64,000 bases of DNA. Source: Rhipicephalus microplus. Lineage: Eukaryota; Arthropoda; Arachnida; Ixodida; Ixodidae. The notes beneath the pieces are model-generated. The model was not told the DNA's origin. It searched no databases and saw only the letters and a program-made list of their open reading frames with translations. The stretch covers positions 110,384,005 through 110,448,004 of the forward strand of contig NC_134703.1 of NCBI RefSeq assembly GCF_043290135.1, in the 5' to 3' direction. The position numbers and the translations under genes are program-made. The first letter of the stretch is position 1. Each line of letters opens with the position of its first letter. Positions 42,515 to 55,031 of this stretch are shown piece by piece.

Positions 42515-43219
42515 ACCGGGTACCCATACTAATTTCAGTAGCTGCAGCTGAGGAGGAACTAGCATAAGGAGCGTCTTTAAGGCCATCGATTTTGTTGACG
42601 CCGTAATCAACGTACATACTGACAGGGAATCCGTTATTATGATCGCATTAGCGGCATTCAAAGGTAGCTTTCGCAGCGCTAGAACTATTGCCAACAGCTC
42701 AGCTTCAAAAACTGGGGTGAAATCCGGTAATCTTAATGAAAAAGACCAGTCAAGCGAATGTGAGTATATACCTACACCTGTCTTTTCATCCAATACTGAA
42801 GCATCTGTGGCAATAATGTTATTCGTTTCCGCGTGTGCAAGATAATCCTGCAGTCGGCTATTTAATACCCTATAGGATTGCAATTTAGCCTTAGAGGGAA
42901 AAATGTCATCGAATTCAATCTTAAGAATGTGATTTGTATCCTGCGCAGCAATCACATCTCGAATTTTTACATTTAACCTATCTAGTTGTTTCTGGACAAA
43001 AACAATTTGAGGTGTTCGAAAGCGTGGCCAATGGGCAAGAAAAAAGCTGTCTGGGTCATTTATAAAATCATACTCAGATCGTCTTGGCGCATAGCTATAA
43101 AATTTCAGAAAACATGCAACTTGCAGCCAACACTCTCGTCTTTTAATGGGAGACGACGATGGCAATTGATTCACAGCCTCCGGTACGCGTGCTCGCTCGA
43201 CCAAAACGAAGGACGTCAC
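42515..43219 (-). pseudogene. LINE ORF2 linker and RNase H fragment
   Basis: A 240-codon frame without stops. The first half is the variable linker after RT (FYSYAPRRSEYDFINDPDSF). The second half is RNase H with IATDASVLDEKTGVGIYSHS, FEAELLAIVLALRKL and IITDSLSVCTLI, so the three acidic residues D, E and D are present. The last motif lies across the Gmr1-like insertion at 36330-36370. RT and endonuclease are missing through 5' truncation. Confidence 0.85.
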
Positions 43220-43245
43220 GGCGGCAGTGAGCAGGACTGAAAATA
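42515..43245 (-). mobile_element. I-like LINE, upstream part
   Basis: The 5' portion of the LINE interrupted by the Gmr1-like element. It begins near 43245 (5'-truncated, edge approximate) and runs into RNase H, stopping at WVPG, where the ACCGG target lies. Confidence 0.85.
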
Positions 43246-43255
43246 ATTTTCTAGG

Positions 43256-43690
43256 TGAAATTCAGCTGGATAACATTCCTTGTTTCTGTGTATTTTTTCT
43301 CTTTCTATCTATTTCTCGAACCTTTTTGTGTACTTTCGTTCTGTTTCTTTCTACTTTTTTCTATGTTAATTTATATACATTTCTTTCGCTTTCTCGCTCT
43401 TTATATAAATGTTTATCTCTTTTCCCCTTCTTTGTTTCTCCGCCTGATGTTTTTTTTTTCTTTTTTACTTTCTTTTTACACTCGATTTTTGTTTGTTTCT
43501 TTCTTCCCTTCTTTCTTATTTTTAGTAACTTTTTCAACACTTTCTCTCTATCCGTTTGTTTTTCTCGCTCTATCTTTTTGTTTTCAGTCCCTTTATTTAT
43601 CTCTGTTTCTCTTGTTCACTTCCCTTCTATCGCTTCCTTTTCCTTTCTCTTTTCTCTATTTTATATTACCATTGAATAACTCCGTCTTTC
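43256..43690 (+). repeat. Polypyrimidine tract
   Basis: About 430 bases that are almost all T and C on plus (TTTCTT, CTCTTT runs). The phenylalanine/serine-rich open frames here are composition artefacts. It resembles in composition, on the opposite strand, the purine tract at 16320-16640. Confidence 0.8.
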
Positions 43691-43897
43691 TTTTTCTCCT
43701 GTTAGTTTTTGTTACACACACACTCGCCTGTTTTACCCGGTGGCGGGGTTTACTCATTTCCTGTTTGGTGACACCACACAAACTTGACCAATCCCCCTGC
43801 GTGGGTATGTGCCACACTTTCTAGCTCTTCCTTCCTTCCTAAAGCGAGCTACAAGAAGTTCACTGTAAAATACCGGGTAATTCTACAGAGACTAATC

Positions 43898-44580
<683 letters not shown>

Positions 44581-45021
44581 TACTTTTCGAACAGACGCTA
44601 ATCTTCTTGAAACGTCGTTAGTGATTGCAGTTTTGCCTACCCAATTTTATAAACTTTCCATATTTGCTCCTTTGACAGAGTCATCACGTTGGTTAAACCT
44701 CAATTGTGATTAGTTGCCATGCGCTGAGGTTGATTCATGGAGCAGTGTCCAGGGCCAGCATCCTCGCGAGCATCAGCACTTCATATCAGCTTCCGGTGTT
44801 GCTAATGCGTGTGTTCCAGTTGGCATCGTTGCACAAGTGCAAGCAACAAGTTATATAAACATCTGACACTCTTTAACATATGTCTGTGCGTGCAACATTT
44901 GTACATATATTTATCGTCTCTTCATGACGTGTCGCTTAATTTGAAAAAATGCAACACGCTATACCTTTCCTCCGCATGCTTTGCGTAACGTCGATTCTCA
45001 GATACGTCGGATCTGCCGAAC
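44581..45021. other. No feature seen
   Basis: Unclassified AT-rich sequence. Confidence 0.5.
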
Positions 45022-46003
45022 TTTAGGGGCGAAGCTCCTTATGGCGTGGCTTGTGCGTCCCTCGTCGTACGTAACCACCAGTGGCCCATACCCGAAAAAG
45101 GTATAACATTTGACCTCCAAAGTCGTGCCGGTGAAAGATTTCTTATGTGCGTTGTTTAACAATAAACAATAGTGCTCAATGTACATGCCAATGACTGCTA
45201 ATGGGAAATGAGAGACAGGAGCATTCAGCTTTTAGTCAACGCGCACGCTGCGATCCCCATTAGCAGCCATTGGCTGTACACTGAGCACTATCGGACAAGA
45301 AAAAGTTGCTACATTATACTCGCTGGGTGTGACCTCCTTAGTTTTAGAAAGGTTTAGCGAGCGTTGAGCCGCAGGGCCATGAATACAATGACCTAGTATA
45401 TACCATGAATGAATTCGAGATGGTTAAAGGGGGGAAGCAGATACGAAGCGCAAGCCGTAAGAAATTAAAAGCTGAATTCTCCTGTCTCTCATTTCACATT
45501 AGCAGCCACTGGCATGTACATTGAGCACTATCTGACAGGAAAAGGTTGCTACGTTATACTCGCTGGGCGTAACCTCTTTGGTTTTAGAAAGGTTTAGCGA
45601 GCATTGGGCCGCAGTGCCATGAATACAGTGAACTAGTATACCATGAACTCAAGGTGGTTGAAGGTGGGAAGTAGACCCGAAGCGCAAGCCGTAAGAAAGT
45701 GTGCGTGTGTCACCTCTCGTTTAGTCCTTGGAATGTCCACTGAATGGCGGTGCTTCTATATGGGGAATATATGGTAAGAAGATGCGAGATGGTGGGACTT
45801 GGAGTGTTGAATAGATGGACGAACGGACACACAGACAGATGCATGGATGGACGCATGAACGGACCCAGGGGCGGATGCATGAACGAACGCAGGGATGGGC
45901 GCACGAACAGACGCATGGACGGTCACACAGACGGACGCATGGACGGATGAATGCTTCGCCCCACTCTCCATCATTCACTCCGTGAATATGCTGCCATTTT
46001 TTT
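45022..46003 (+). repeat. Unnamed dispersed repeat, copy 3, with internal duplication
   Basis: Begins CTTTAGGGGCGAAGC and ends ATATGCTGCCATTTTTTT. Relative to copy 2 it carries an extra partial unit: the stem-loop and following body appear at 45173-45460 and again at 45465-45720, and in the second the loop is inverted. The minisatellite lies at 45816-45950. Confidence 0.85.
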
Positions 46004-46095
46004 ACTTCTTTTCAGCAGGACATACTGTCCAGAAAATTGCCTATCACATACAATTTCACATGCATAAGTTCGTTTTTAACGGCGGATCAAATGAA

Positions 46096-46330
46096 TACTG
46101 ACTGCGGCGGCCGCATTTTCAATCGTGAAAAGAAGGCCTGAGTCCGTGGGCTTAGGTTTAGGTGCTGGTTAAAGAACCCTGGTCGTCGAAATTTCCCGAG
46201 CACTCCAATACGGCGTCTCTCATAATCTTGCTGTGGCTTGGTGACGTTTATTTCTAGGTAGATAATATTATTATTATTATTATTATTAATATTATTATTA
46301 TTATTATTACTATATTATTATTCAAATTAA
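46096..46330 (+). mobile_element. Diverged Ruka-like SINE with (ATT)n tail
   Basis: The body from GACTGCGGCGGCCGCATTTTC to CTCATAATCTTGCTGTGG follows the Ruka body with many changes and lacks the tRNA-like head. An ATT repeat from about 46268 to 46322 follows. Confidence 0.7.
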
Positions 46331-47040
46331 AGAGGATCAGGTGGCATCCTAACATGCTGGTAATCTGTAGCTTTTGGTGCTCGATAACAACACCTGACAC
46401 CAAGAAAAATGTATCAGCGGCCACAATTTTACCGCTGCATAGTGCTACCATGAGAGAAAAATGATGGTTTGATTGTTAGCCGACAAGGCGAAAAAAGGAA
46501 AAAAATCTAGGCAGTCATATGCCCACCAATTCTAACGAAGCACAATCGTCCGCAATAGACCCACGCGTTGCACACTTTCTCTCCGGTCAGCAAAAGAATG
46601 ACGAAATCGGTATGTTCCACGCTACAGTTTTGGAACGCGAACGGACACCGAACCGTCGTTCGCGGCACGGCCGTTTCGTGAATTGTTAAGACAAAGTTTA
46701 TTTACACTATCTACAGAATACTTGAGAAAGAGAAGTTTATTGTGCTCTTAACTTGTGCATACACAAACGAAGTATTGAAAACAAGTAACAACAGTGTATA
46801 CGTCGTAAAAATGAGTATCAAAATCTAATTGATCACTGGGTATCCAAATCTTACAAGTCAAGGGAAAATTAAAATGAATTAGCTTAACGTATATTACAAA
46901 ATAACACGCATTCTTGCGTACTACAATGGGCGCATGGCTAATACGGAACTACCGGAAACTTCAGCTGCTCTCCCTTACTATGAAGAAACGTCTATGCCAT
47001 CGTCGAAGGAAAGCCTCTTCGCCGTGCGTTTCCCGCTGTT
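46331..47040. other. No feature seen
   Basis: Unclassified sequence without a supportable reading frame. Confidence 0.5.
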
Positions 47041-48480
47041 AATCTAGGTAATTCCATACAATGAGCCGTATTTTCTAAGTTCAGGATAGGCACCTCTAAG
47101 CGGCTTGTGCCATACTTCTGCCAAACAGCGTCGCCGCCACAGTAAGTACAAGGTCACTGTAAAGACCAGTCTTGCAAACAGTCCACGTTGTGTTCCCATG
47201 CGCGCTGTGTGAAAGCCAAACAGGCGTTGTACGATGTGCCAGACGCCCCTCGCTACCGAGCACTGAAACAGAGGTGATTGGGCCGTCTCTCTTTTGCCGC
47301 AGTTTGGACAGTGGTCATTTGGAACGACTCTCCTATGTGCTAACTGGCCACACGCAGACAATACTCTCCATCTTCTCAACCAGTTAAACTCCCACACCTT
47401 GTTAAGTAAGTGATTGCAACGCCATCGTTTCCTTTTTTTCGTGCAGGATGCTTTTTCTTCCTCTTTGTTCAGTGTGCTACTTGTCATCATTTCACTTATT
47501 TCCTGCGATGAAACACCTTCCAGACTGCACGAACCAAATAATTCCCCTGGTCGTTTTAAGCCACTGGCAGCTCTGTAAAACGCGGAGTTTCCGCTCGTGG
47601 TCCAATGTATGGATTTTCCATGAAAGTTAATTTTAGTGTACTGCTCCAGTACATTAAGAGACGATACCCGGGGTAGTTGCTGTCATCGAAGAGCGTATGT
47701 GTTGTTTTTGGAGCAAGCACTCTCGTGAACATTGGTATGCCTAAGAGACTCACGGTTTGTGGGATTTGTTTTTCTTTGGCATATAAGAAGAGGTCTCTGA
47801 TGATTGTAAGAAGTGCGAAGACGTAACGGCCTGGCACTGCACATGACTGCAAGTGGGACACAATATCCTCCAAGAAAGGCCGCAGACACCATTATAGCAG
47901 CATGAGGACTAACTTATTGTCTGTGTTTACCAGGGTAATAGGCCTCCACGATTTATGCTCTGACGGCTCTATACCTTCTTTAAGCAATAGAATCACCCTT
48001 CCGTCGCAGAAAGACCGTGTTTTTTTCTATCACGCAACAAAATATTCACGAGATCGGTGATCGCATCTCCCAAGATATCGAAGAAGCGCAGATAAAATCC
48101 CGTGAGTATCCGTCTGGGCCTGGTGACGTGGACGTATTCATTGATTTTAGGGAGTATCCTACTGCTTCCTTATCAGTTTCTGCATATAAATACTAATCCG
48201 ACTTCCGTGCCTAGCGATGGCAAACCTTCGCAAAAGGCTGAGAGTTTGGCACAAAACTGGTCATCTTGTGCGTCATGGTCTGCAGTAAGCAGCTTTGCAA
48301 AGTAGTCCCGGAAAACTTATTGAACTTCGTCCGGGTCATTAACAATGGTACCACCCTCTTACAACAGCTCATCGATGTAGCGGGGCTGGCATAGACGATC
48401 ACGGTTTCATTGTGCATATGTGAAGTCTTCAAGTTCATCTGTCGATAAATGCGTTGCTCTTGCGAGCCTTGAAGCCTGAT
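47041..48480 (-). pseudogene. Old L1/Tx1-like LINE ORF2 remnant
   Basis: Scattered minus-strand frames read as one decayed RT protein. From 48440 to 48240 comes the region before RT (SMSCCKRV-type sequence), at 47905-48020 the RT block GRVILLLKEG then KSWRPITLVNTDNK, at 47683-47873 palm and thumb pieces, and at 47044-47490 a C-terminal zinc-knuckle domain (NDHCPNCGKRETAQSPLFQC). RPITL.NTD and a CxxCG...H-type end are typical of L1/Tx1-type LINEs. Several frameshifts and stops are present, no catalytic ADD box was found intact, and the edges are approximate. Confidence 0.6.
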
Positions 48481-49218
48481 ACATCTGCTTTAATAGATTT
48501 TGATATATAATTTTTGTCTCTTTCTATTATTTAAATGCATCAGAGAATCTTATTCATCTTGGCCTTCAGGCCGACATTCAAGGGTGTGAAGGGGAATCGA
48601 AGCTTCGAAAACACATGTGAGCTCTGGGTTTGTTTTCGCGCATGAAAACCGCATAGCTGGCCCTCCGTACGTTGAGTATGAGGTGCTGAAAATATATCGC
48701 TTGGTGTTTTCTACGAAACTCTACGTTACCTTCATCAAATCCAAATTTATGAGCGAAAACGTCCTAAAATTCTATTTGATGTTCACGTTATCGCTGCTTG
48801 CTATTTATGAAGCGAATGCACAGTAATCTTAGTTCTCACCTGGATGGATAGAGATAGGTGACTTTTTAGGCATATTCGGCTCGTTTCTTCAATATTTGTT
48901 CGGACAATAGCAGGTGAGCTTCACGTATCGGTAAGTCGGCAGCCACAGGATATGGTGAGCTACTATTATAATTGGACAGATTTATTAGTACTGTATGAAT
49001 GATACGCGATGCTTGGGTGATTTTAAACTCTTCGGCATGCATGTGGCAGAAGGAGACGGCATGCTAGCGGTTTGCAGGCAAAAACTAAAAGCGTTATCTG
49101 GTACCCCTTTCTCAACAATGATCAGCTGTATCACGCATTAAATATTCCGTCTCAATAAGTAAAGAATGCAACATTTATTTCAAAGTAGCGCAATGTGTTA
49201 AATTAGGAAGTCTTATGG
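48481..49218. other. No feature seen
   Basis: AT-rich sequence; may include the eroded 5' side of the LINE remnant. Confidence 0.45.
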
Positions 49219-49227
49219 AAAACTGAA

Positions 49228-49430
49228 GCCCCGCTGCAGTAGTGTATAGTGGCTAAGGTACTCGGCTGCTGACCCGCAGATCGCGGAATCGAACCCGACT
49301 TCGGCGACTGCATTTTCGATGAAAGCAAAAATGCTGTAGGCCCATGTGCTCAGATATATGTGCACATTAAAGAATGACAGGTGCTCGAAACTCACGGAGC
49401 CCTCAACTAAGGCGTCTCTCATATTCATAT
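49228..49430 (+). mobile_element. Ruka SINE, 5' half (outermost layer of nest)
   Basis: tRNA-like head (TAGTGGCTAAGGTACTCGG, then a B box like GGAATCGAACCC) and body up to CTCATATTCATAT. The rest of this SINE is at 62284-62334. The SINE's own target duplication may be AAAACTGAA (49219-49227) and AAAACAGAA (62335-62343), one mismatch. Confidence 0.85.
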
Positions 49431-49571
49431 TGCCACACTCAACCTGCAGAAAAGAGCTCGCGGAGCAAGAAAGTAAGCCGAATTTCTTGCCCGGTCCTCT
49501 TTACAATCGCCTTGCTTGTAATTAAATTGAGCTCATCTATATCCAACTTCAGCTGTGTCAGCGTCGTGACA
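49431..49571 (+). repeat. 5' LTR of nest gypsy element
   Basis: 141 bp, similar to 62143-62283 with scattered substitutions. A primer-site candidate TGGTTGAGGTGCAGGG begins at 49573. Confidence 0.85.
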
Positions 49572-49591
49572 CTGGTTGAGGTGCAGGGTAC

Positions 49592-50915
49592 ATGTACAAG
49601 ACACCTTCCAACCGCCCGGGATCTAGTCCACAAACACTTCCGCACGTCGAAACACCCGCTCACTGCGTCAGCCGCCACCTGTTAGGGCTGAGCCCAGAGT
49701 TCGGTCCTTGGCCGGAAAACGTGACCGCGCGCGCAAGCAGTAGCCCCGCCATGACGAGCCCAAGCACAACAAAGGTGACTGTTTTTACCCCTAAAATTCC
49801 TGCGGACTTCTACGGCAACACATATGAGGACGCAGATGACTGGCTTGAAGAGTGCGACTGCACAGCCAATGTTAACGGGTGGAATGTCACACAGAAATTG
49901 AAGTACGTGTATTTCCCTTTTTAGGACGGGGCTCACACATGGTTCACGAATCGCGTGTGGTCAACGTGGGACGAGTTCCGGCTGAAGTTCCTGGACACCT
50001 TCGCAAACACCGAATGGCGGGAGCCCGCATGATGACTCATTGAATCATGGATTAAAAAGCCAAACAAATCTGTTGCTATGTTTGTTGAGGACATGGCTCG
50101 TCTCTTCCATGGAGCCGATATGTCCGAGAGCAGAAAGATGAGCCACCTCATGCGTGGTGTTAAACAGCAGTCTTTTGCTGGTCTCGCGTGGAACCCACTA
50201 TCAAGCGTCGACGAAGTTTCGAAGGAGGCGACCGCCATCGAACGCTCACTACAGCAACACTTCCGCTAGTACACCCACCCAAACAACAGCGGACAAATCA
50301 GTGCAACCGCCGTGATGACTCTGACACCTGACGAGCGTTCTTTGCGTGACCTTATAGGCGAAATTGTGCAAGAAGCTCGCCGCCACACCAAATGACTGCG
50401 CGATTGCGTCGGTCACAGATGTTGTGCGCCAAGAGCTAAGGCAAGCGCTTTCACTTCCCGAGCCGAACACTGACACGTTTAGGCCAACCTATGCAGATAT
50501 GCTCCGTCAGCAGCCATCCAATGTGCCACCACCACAGCAGCACCACCATAAACAGCTGCCGACAGTGCCTTGGTACTACAGGAAAACGTTGATGCCAATG
50601 CGGCCTCCACTCCACAAAATTGACATCTGGCGCATCCCTGACTACAGGCCCTTGTGCTTCCATTGTGAGGAAGCAGGCCACATCGTGCGGTATTGTCCTC
50701 AACGCGTCGCCGAGTACCAAGGATTTCAGTCCACTACCCCTCGACGCGATTTCAACGGAAGACGCAACGTTGATACGAGCACGACGATCCCGCGGGACGT
50801 TTCTCCTCTGTTCCGGTCACGCTTGCCCTCTCCTGGTTATTTCCTCCAATCTAATAGAGGTAGCACCACGGACATGGCGACAGAGAAATCTCCCAGCCCA
50901 CGCCAGGGAAACTAA
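49592..50915 (+). pseudogene. gag remnant
   Basis: Gag in three frames. 49592-49924 has the leader and capsid start (FTPKIPADFYGNTYEDADDW), ending at a TAG at 49922. 50078-50269 has capsid sequence FVEDMARLFHGADMSES and HLMRGVKQQSFAG. 50364-50915 has the C-terminal part with the zinc knuckle CFHCEEAGHIVRYC. The layout follows the gag of the element at 9845-15323. The stops and shifts leave no complete product. Confidence 0.85.
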
Positions 50916-50998
50916 AAGCAGCGACCTTAAGAGGGAAGGTTGGGAAATACCAAAAAGTTGAAAGTCCCCCCTTACCGCCGCACAAAACGCCGCACATT

Positions 50999-51914
50999 TT
51001 GAATGAATCGATGAAATATGAGATTGTCACCACCGACTTTACACTTTCAATAGACCGTCACCAAGTGACGGCAACGGTCGACACTGCTGCTGACTTTTCA
51101 ATAATGAGTGTGAATATGGCCAACAAACTCAAGAAGGTGAAAATGGAGTGGACGGAACCGCTAATTAGAGGAGCTGGAGGCCAGGCGTTGACGCCTACTG
51201 GAAAGTGCACCGCACGAATCAAGATCGGGGATTCATTATACGCTGCAACCTTCGTTTCTTTTTTCTGAGTGTTGTAAAGAGGCCATCTTGGGTGTGAATT
51301 TCTAGTGGGAGTACGGTAACATAACTATACTGGACGGTTTACTGACCTTCTCAGTGGACAATAGCGCAGCGCTGCAGCGCAAGCCCATGCGCATCATTGA
51401 CGACGTGACTATGCCACCGTTGTCATGCCGCCTCGTCTCTATCACGTGTAACACGCAGCAAACTGGAGAAGGTGTCGCGGAACAAGTATCGACGCTTTTA
51501 CTTTCTCGAGGAATCGCTATAGCCAGAAGTATCGTCAGTGTAGTGTCTAGGCAAGCAGATGTCTATGTTACGAACTTCAGCAACGAGCGTCAACACATTC
51601 TAGAGGGTACCACAGTTGCATGCTTTGAAGAAATTGTACGATTCTGCGAGTGCAACAGGCAGAGACGCCAGCCGCAGCACAACAGTGCAACAGGCAGAGA
51701 CTCATTGCAACAGGCAGAGACGCCAGCTGCTTCAACACCACCACCTGTCGACGTGAGCACAGATTTATCGCCAGCGCAGAGGCGATCTTCTAGATGTTCT
51801 CGGCCAGTTCGAAGATTGCTCGAGGGAAAATCAAACGCCCCTGACAAAGCACCGAATTATAACGGAAGAGCCAGCAAGACCGATTCGACAAAACTCATAC
51901 CGCTTGGCACCTAA
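50999..51914 (+). pseudogene. Protease and linker remnant
   Basis: The frame at 50999-51268 contains a retropepsin whose active-site motif reads DTAAD rather than DTGAD, so the conserved glycine is lost. A stop at about 51268 breaks it, and 51354-51914 continues with the protease-RT linker (IDDVTMPPLSCRLVSITC, YVTNFSNERQHILEG). A short GCAACAGGCAGAGAC-type repeat occurs around 51650-51720. Confidence 0.8.
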
Positions 51915-52640
51915 AGAACGCGAAGCAATTCAAGAACAAGTCCGGAAAATGCTCACTGATGACACCATTCAGCCATAAAAAAGCCCCTGGGCATCACCGG
52001 TAGTGCTAGTTAAGGAGAAAAACGGCAGCTTATGCTTCTGTGTGGACTGCCGCAAGCTGAACCGCGTGACAAAGAAAGATGATGACCCATTACCGCGTAT
52101 TGACGATTCACTTGATGGGCTGAGACATGCACGCTTATTCTCGTCGATGGACCCGAAAAGCGGATATTGGCGAATAGAGGTCGATGAGTGAGACAGAGAA
52201 AAGACTGCTTCTGTTACGCCTGAAATGCTTTACGAGTTTAAAGTCTTGCCTTTCGGATTGTGCTCAGCTCCAGCAACATTTCAAAGTTTGATGGATACCG
52301 TCCTATCAAGCCTTAAGTGACAGACGTGTCAGGTATACCCGACGACGTCATTGTTTTCTCAGCAGCATTCGAGGAATATCTAAGACGGTTGCTATAAGTA
52401 TTTCAAGCAATACGGTTCGCCGGCCTAGCGTTGAAACCCGAGAAATGTCATTTCGGTTTCAAGGATCTCCGATTCTTAGGACATGTGGTGAGCCATGAAG
52501 GTGTTCGTCCGGACCCCGACAAGATCGATGCCGTCCGAAAATTTCCGGTGCCAACGGTTAAGATGGCCATGAGATGTTTTCTTGGCCTCTGCGCCTACTA
52601 CCACAGATTTATCGCCAATTCCTCGCACATAGCGTCGAGC
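51915..52640 (+). pseudogene. RT remnant, 5' side of piggyBac
   Basis: RT pieces with in-frame stops. 52003-52191 has VDCRKLNRVTKKD and SGYWRIEVDE, and near 52335 the active site reads PDD where YLDD is expected. 52431-52640 has KPEKCHFGFKDLRFLGHVVS and FLGLCAYYHRFIAN. It stops at the TTAA target of the piggyBac insertion. Confidence 0.85.
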
Positions 52641-52644
52641 TTAA
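52641..52644. repeat. TTAA target site, left
   Basis: TTAA before the piggyBac end CCCTTTGAG. The matching TTAA is at 59450-59453. Confidence 0.9.
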
Positions 52645-53089
52645 CCCTTTGAGGGATAATGGGACAGAAACGTCCCACTTTTTTCTCTGAAGAAAACGCT
52701 GTCTCAAACAAGTGGTCAAACTTGGCGTTAAAGAATTGTGCTGCCATCTATTATGAAGCGTGGGTAATACTTTTTGTGGCAGTTTTAAAGTGATTTCATA
52801 GATAGCGCTAGATACACAATAAATTGAAATCTGTTTTGCTTTGATCGCAGTGTTCTGAGTTTTTGCTCCCGTAGGACTGGATTTACGAGAGTTCAGGATG
52901 AATGGTAAAATTTTCCTTTCTTGCCCTTCTAGAAATGTGTTTACCACATGCTTTGGTGCCAATATTTTTGTAATCGAAGTATTTGGAGGCGAGCTACGGC
53001 AGTCGATGTCAGCATACTCCAAAAGTTTAGGGACGTTTTTCTAGGCCTAACTAACGCAAACTCCTGTTGTTGAGATATGTCCGTGTTTA

Positions 53090-53518
53090 TCAATTTCAGT
53101 GGACTCACTTTCACGTGAGGAGACATTGGAGCTATTCTTCAGCCTGCCCGACGAATCAGACACAAGTGAGGATGAAGCTGAAAGCAGTGATGATGAGTTC
53201 GTGCTGGAGCTTGTGCCACGAGACTCAAGTGGCGACGAAGGCGAACCTGGGTCATCAACAAGCAAACGAAAGAGACGCCGACAAAGAACTTCAATAAGCA
53301 GGAAAAGAGCCAGCCAGGATTCAATGGAGCCCGATGTCGAAGCCGATGCTGCTGAAGAAGAAATTGGTGAAGAGTGTGGTGAAAGTGAACCAAGCATTTT
53401 GGTCGGCTGTACAAAATTATGGGACCCCGAGTTCACCAAAGAAGCAGTGCCACGCGCAGTAGATTGTTTCGCGTTGTATTTTGACGAAGAAGTGGTCGAG
53501 ATGATATTTGAGCACACT
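53090..53518 (+). pseudogene. piggyBac transposase, N-terminal part
   Basis: Acidic N-terminal region (LSREETLELFFSLPDESD then runs of Glu, Asp, Ser), a basic patch (KRKRRRQRTSISRKRA), and the start of the conserved domain (VDCFALYFDEEVVEMIFEHT). The LINE insertion at 53518 cuts it. Residues reported after that point come from LINE sequence. The start codon is uncertain. Confidence 0.8.
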
Positions 53519-53718
53519 CGATCGCGTATGGTCTTTCGTGGTGTGCTTTGGCGAACGAGAGCTGTAATTGTGACGAGCAACGAACACTGACCGTTCCTGC
53601 AGTAGCTGGTCCCTTCGGTCTCTTTCGGACGGTGGTTTGGCTGAGTTTTGGGTGAATTTGACCTGTTGAAACTAGCTGACGTTGCATATTACTTCTTTAA
53701 GCAATCGAATTAGTGCTA

Positions 53719-55026
53719 ATGTCTAATTCATCTCCTGGCCAAGGGCACAGCCCTTGGTCAGCCTCCTTGCCTAATGATGAATTGCCATTGGAATATTTTT
53801 TCCGCAGTGGTGTTGGAAGCATCCCTGTTGCGCTGGTGCCCTCGAGTGGTGGATTTATTAGGCTCAACAACCCGAAGACAATCCAGGTGGGGTTGCAGGC
53901 CATGACGCCGCACTTTCAGCTGATAAGTGATGTTCGTCAGTTCGGAAGAGGTGGTTTGGTATGCAGATCGTCAGATCCTTCGTGCGTTTCTGACATCCTA
54001 AAATGCAAGACATTTGCTTCGGTCCCGGTAAGTGCATTTATCCCGCCTCATTTAGCGTGCACTAAGGGAATTGTACGAGGAGTCGACTCTACATTAACGC
54101 CCGCTGAGACTCTGGAAAAGCTGTCTGATGCTGGGGTCATAGCTGTGTACCGATGCAACCGATTAGTTAACGGTGAGAAAGTCCCCACTGAGTCGGTTAT
54201 TGCTACCTTTGCCGGCACTTCCTGTCCATCCGAGTTGAAAATATGGCCGCTCATTTTCAGAGTCAAACGTCTCGCTTCTCGTCCTCTCCAATGTCAAAAC
54301 TGTTGGCGTTACGGTCACAGCTCAGGGGGCTGTAAATCAAATTCACGTTGCCGCATCTGTGGCGATACCCACCCATCGAAGGAGTGCAACGCCGAAACCG
54401 AAAAGTGCTGCCTCTGTGCAGGAAATCACGCGGCCGATTATCTGAACTGCACCGCAAGGTCTAATGAAACGCAACTTCTAGAAATCATGGACAGACGTCG
54501 TTGCTCGCGGCGAGAAGCAATAACAGTTGTGAAGGATAGAGCCTTTGGATATGCCGGAGTCGCGTCGAGGCACGAACAACTAAGTGAGACGAAGATTCTT
54601 AATCTCATTGAGGCTGCAGTAGAAAAGGCGATGTCGAAAGCGCTGGAACACATAGTTACGAGCGTGAGTGAGTGCATCTCTCAAGTGTTTTGCTCACAGA
54701 TGACACAGCTGGCTTCTGCAGTAGCAGTACCGATGGCCAAGTCGGCACCTTGTGCAGTGGATGAGATACCGAATTTAGCCCCACAGCGACAATCCCGAGA
54801 GGAGAAAACCCCAATTTTGTCCGTTCCTTCTACGTCGACCCACGTGGAGGATCAGAATGAAATGGACGTATGCCAAGATTTCAGGCGTCAGAAGCGCACT
54901 GGATCTCCATTAAAATCTCCTTGCCCAAACACAAAACCCAAAAAGGGCAGCGAAAATGCCAGTGCACTTTTTAAGGAGAGTATTTTAGAAGCTGCCGTTG
55001 CTGAAGTGTTTCGCTCGTCAACATAG
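53719..55026 (+). CDS. LINE ORF1 nucleic-acid-binding protein
   Basis: 435 codons from the ATG at 53719, uninterrupted. The N-terminal half has no domain I can name, though it resembles ORF1 of I- and Jockey-type LINEs (PLIFRVKRLASRPLQCQNCW region). Three CCHC-type knuckles follow: CQNCWRYGHSSGGC from residue 192, CRICGDTHPSKEC from residue 211, and CCLCAGNHAADYLNC soon after. The C-terminal part is helical and polar. The protein would coat LINE RNA and help at the target. ORF2 starts within a few bases of its stop. This frame is open even though ORF2 is damaged. Confidence 0.85.
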   Translation: MSNSSPGQGHSPWSASLPNDELPLEYFFRSGVGSIPVALVPSSGGFIRLNNPKTIQVGLQAMTPHFQLISDVRQFGRGGLVCRSSDPSCVSDILKCKTFASVPVSAFIPPHLACTKGIVRGVDSTLTPAETLEKLSDAGVIAVYRCNRLVNGEKVPTESVIATFAGTSCPSELKIWPLIFRVKRLASRPLQCQNCWRYGHSSGGCKSNSRCRICGDTHPSKECNAETEKCCLCAGNHAADYLNCTARSNETQLLEIMDRRRCSRREAITVVKDRAFGYAGVASRHEQLSETKILNLIEAAVEKAMSKALEHIVTSVSECISQVFCSQMTQLASAVAVPMAKSAPCAVDEIPNLAPQRQSREEKTPILSVPSTSTHVEDQNEMDVCQDFRRQKRTGSPLKSPCPNTKPKKGSENASALFKESILEAAVAEVFRSST

Positions 55027-55031
55027 ATACC

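Noticed and set aside
43227..43824. Phenylalanine/serine/leucine-rich frames that could pass for a membrane protein (mirror case at 16354-16800)
   Set aside because: They lie in a polypyrimidine or polypurine tract and follow from composition alone.
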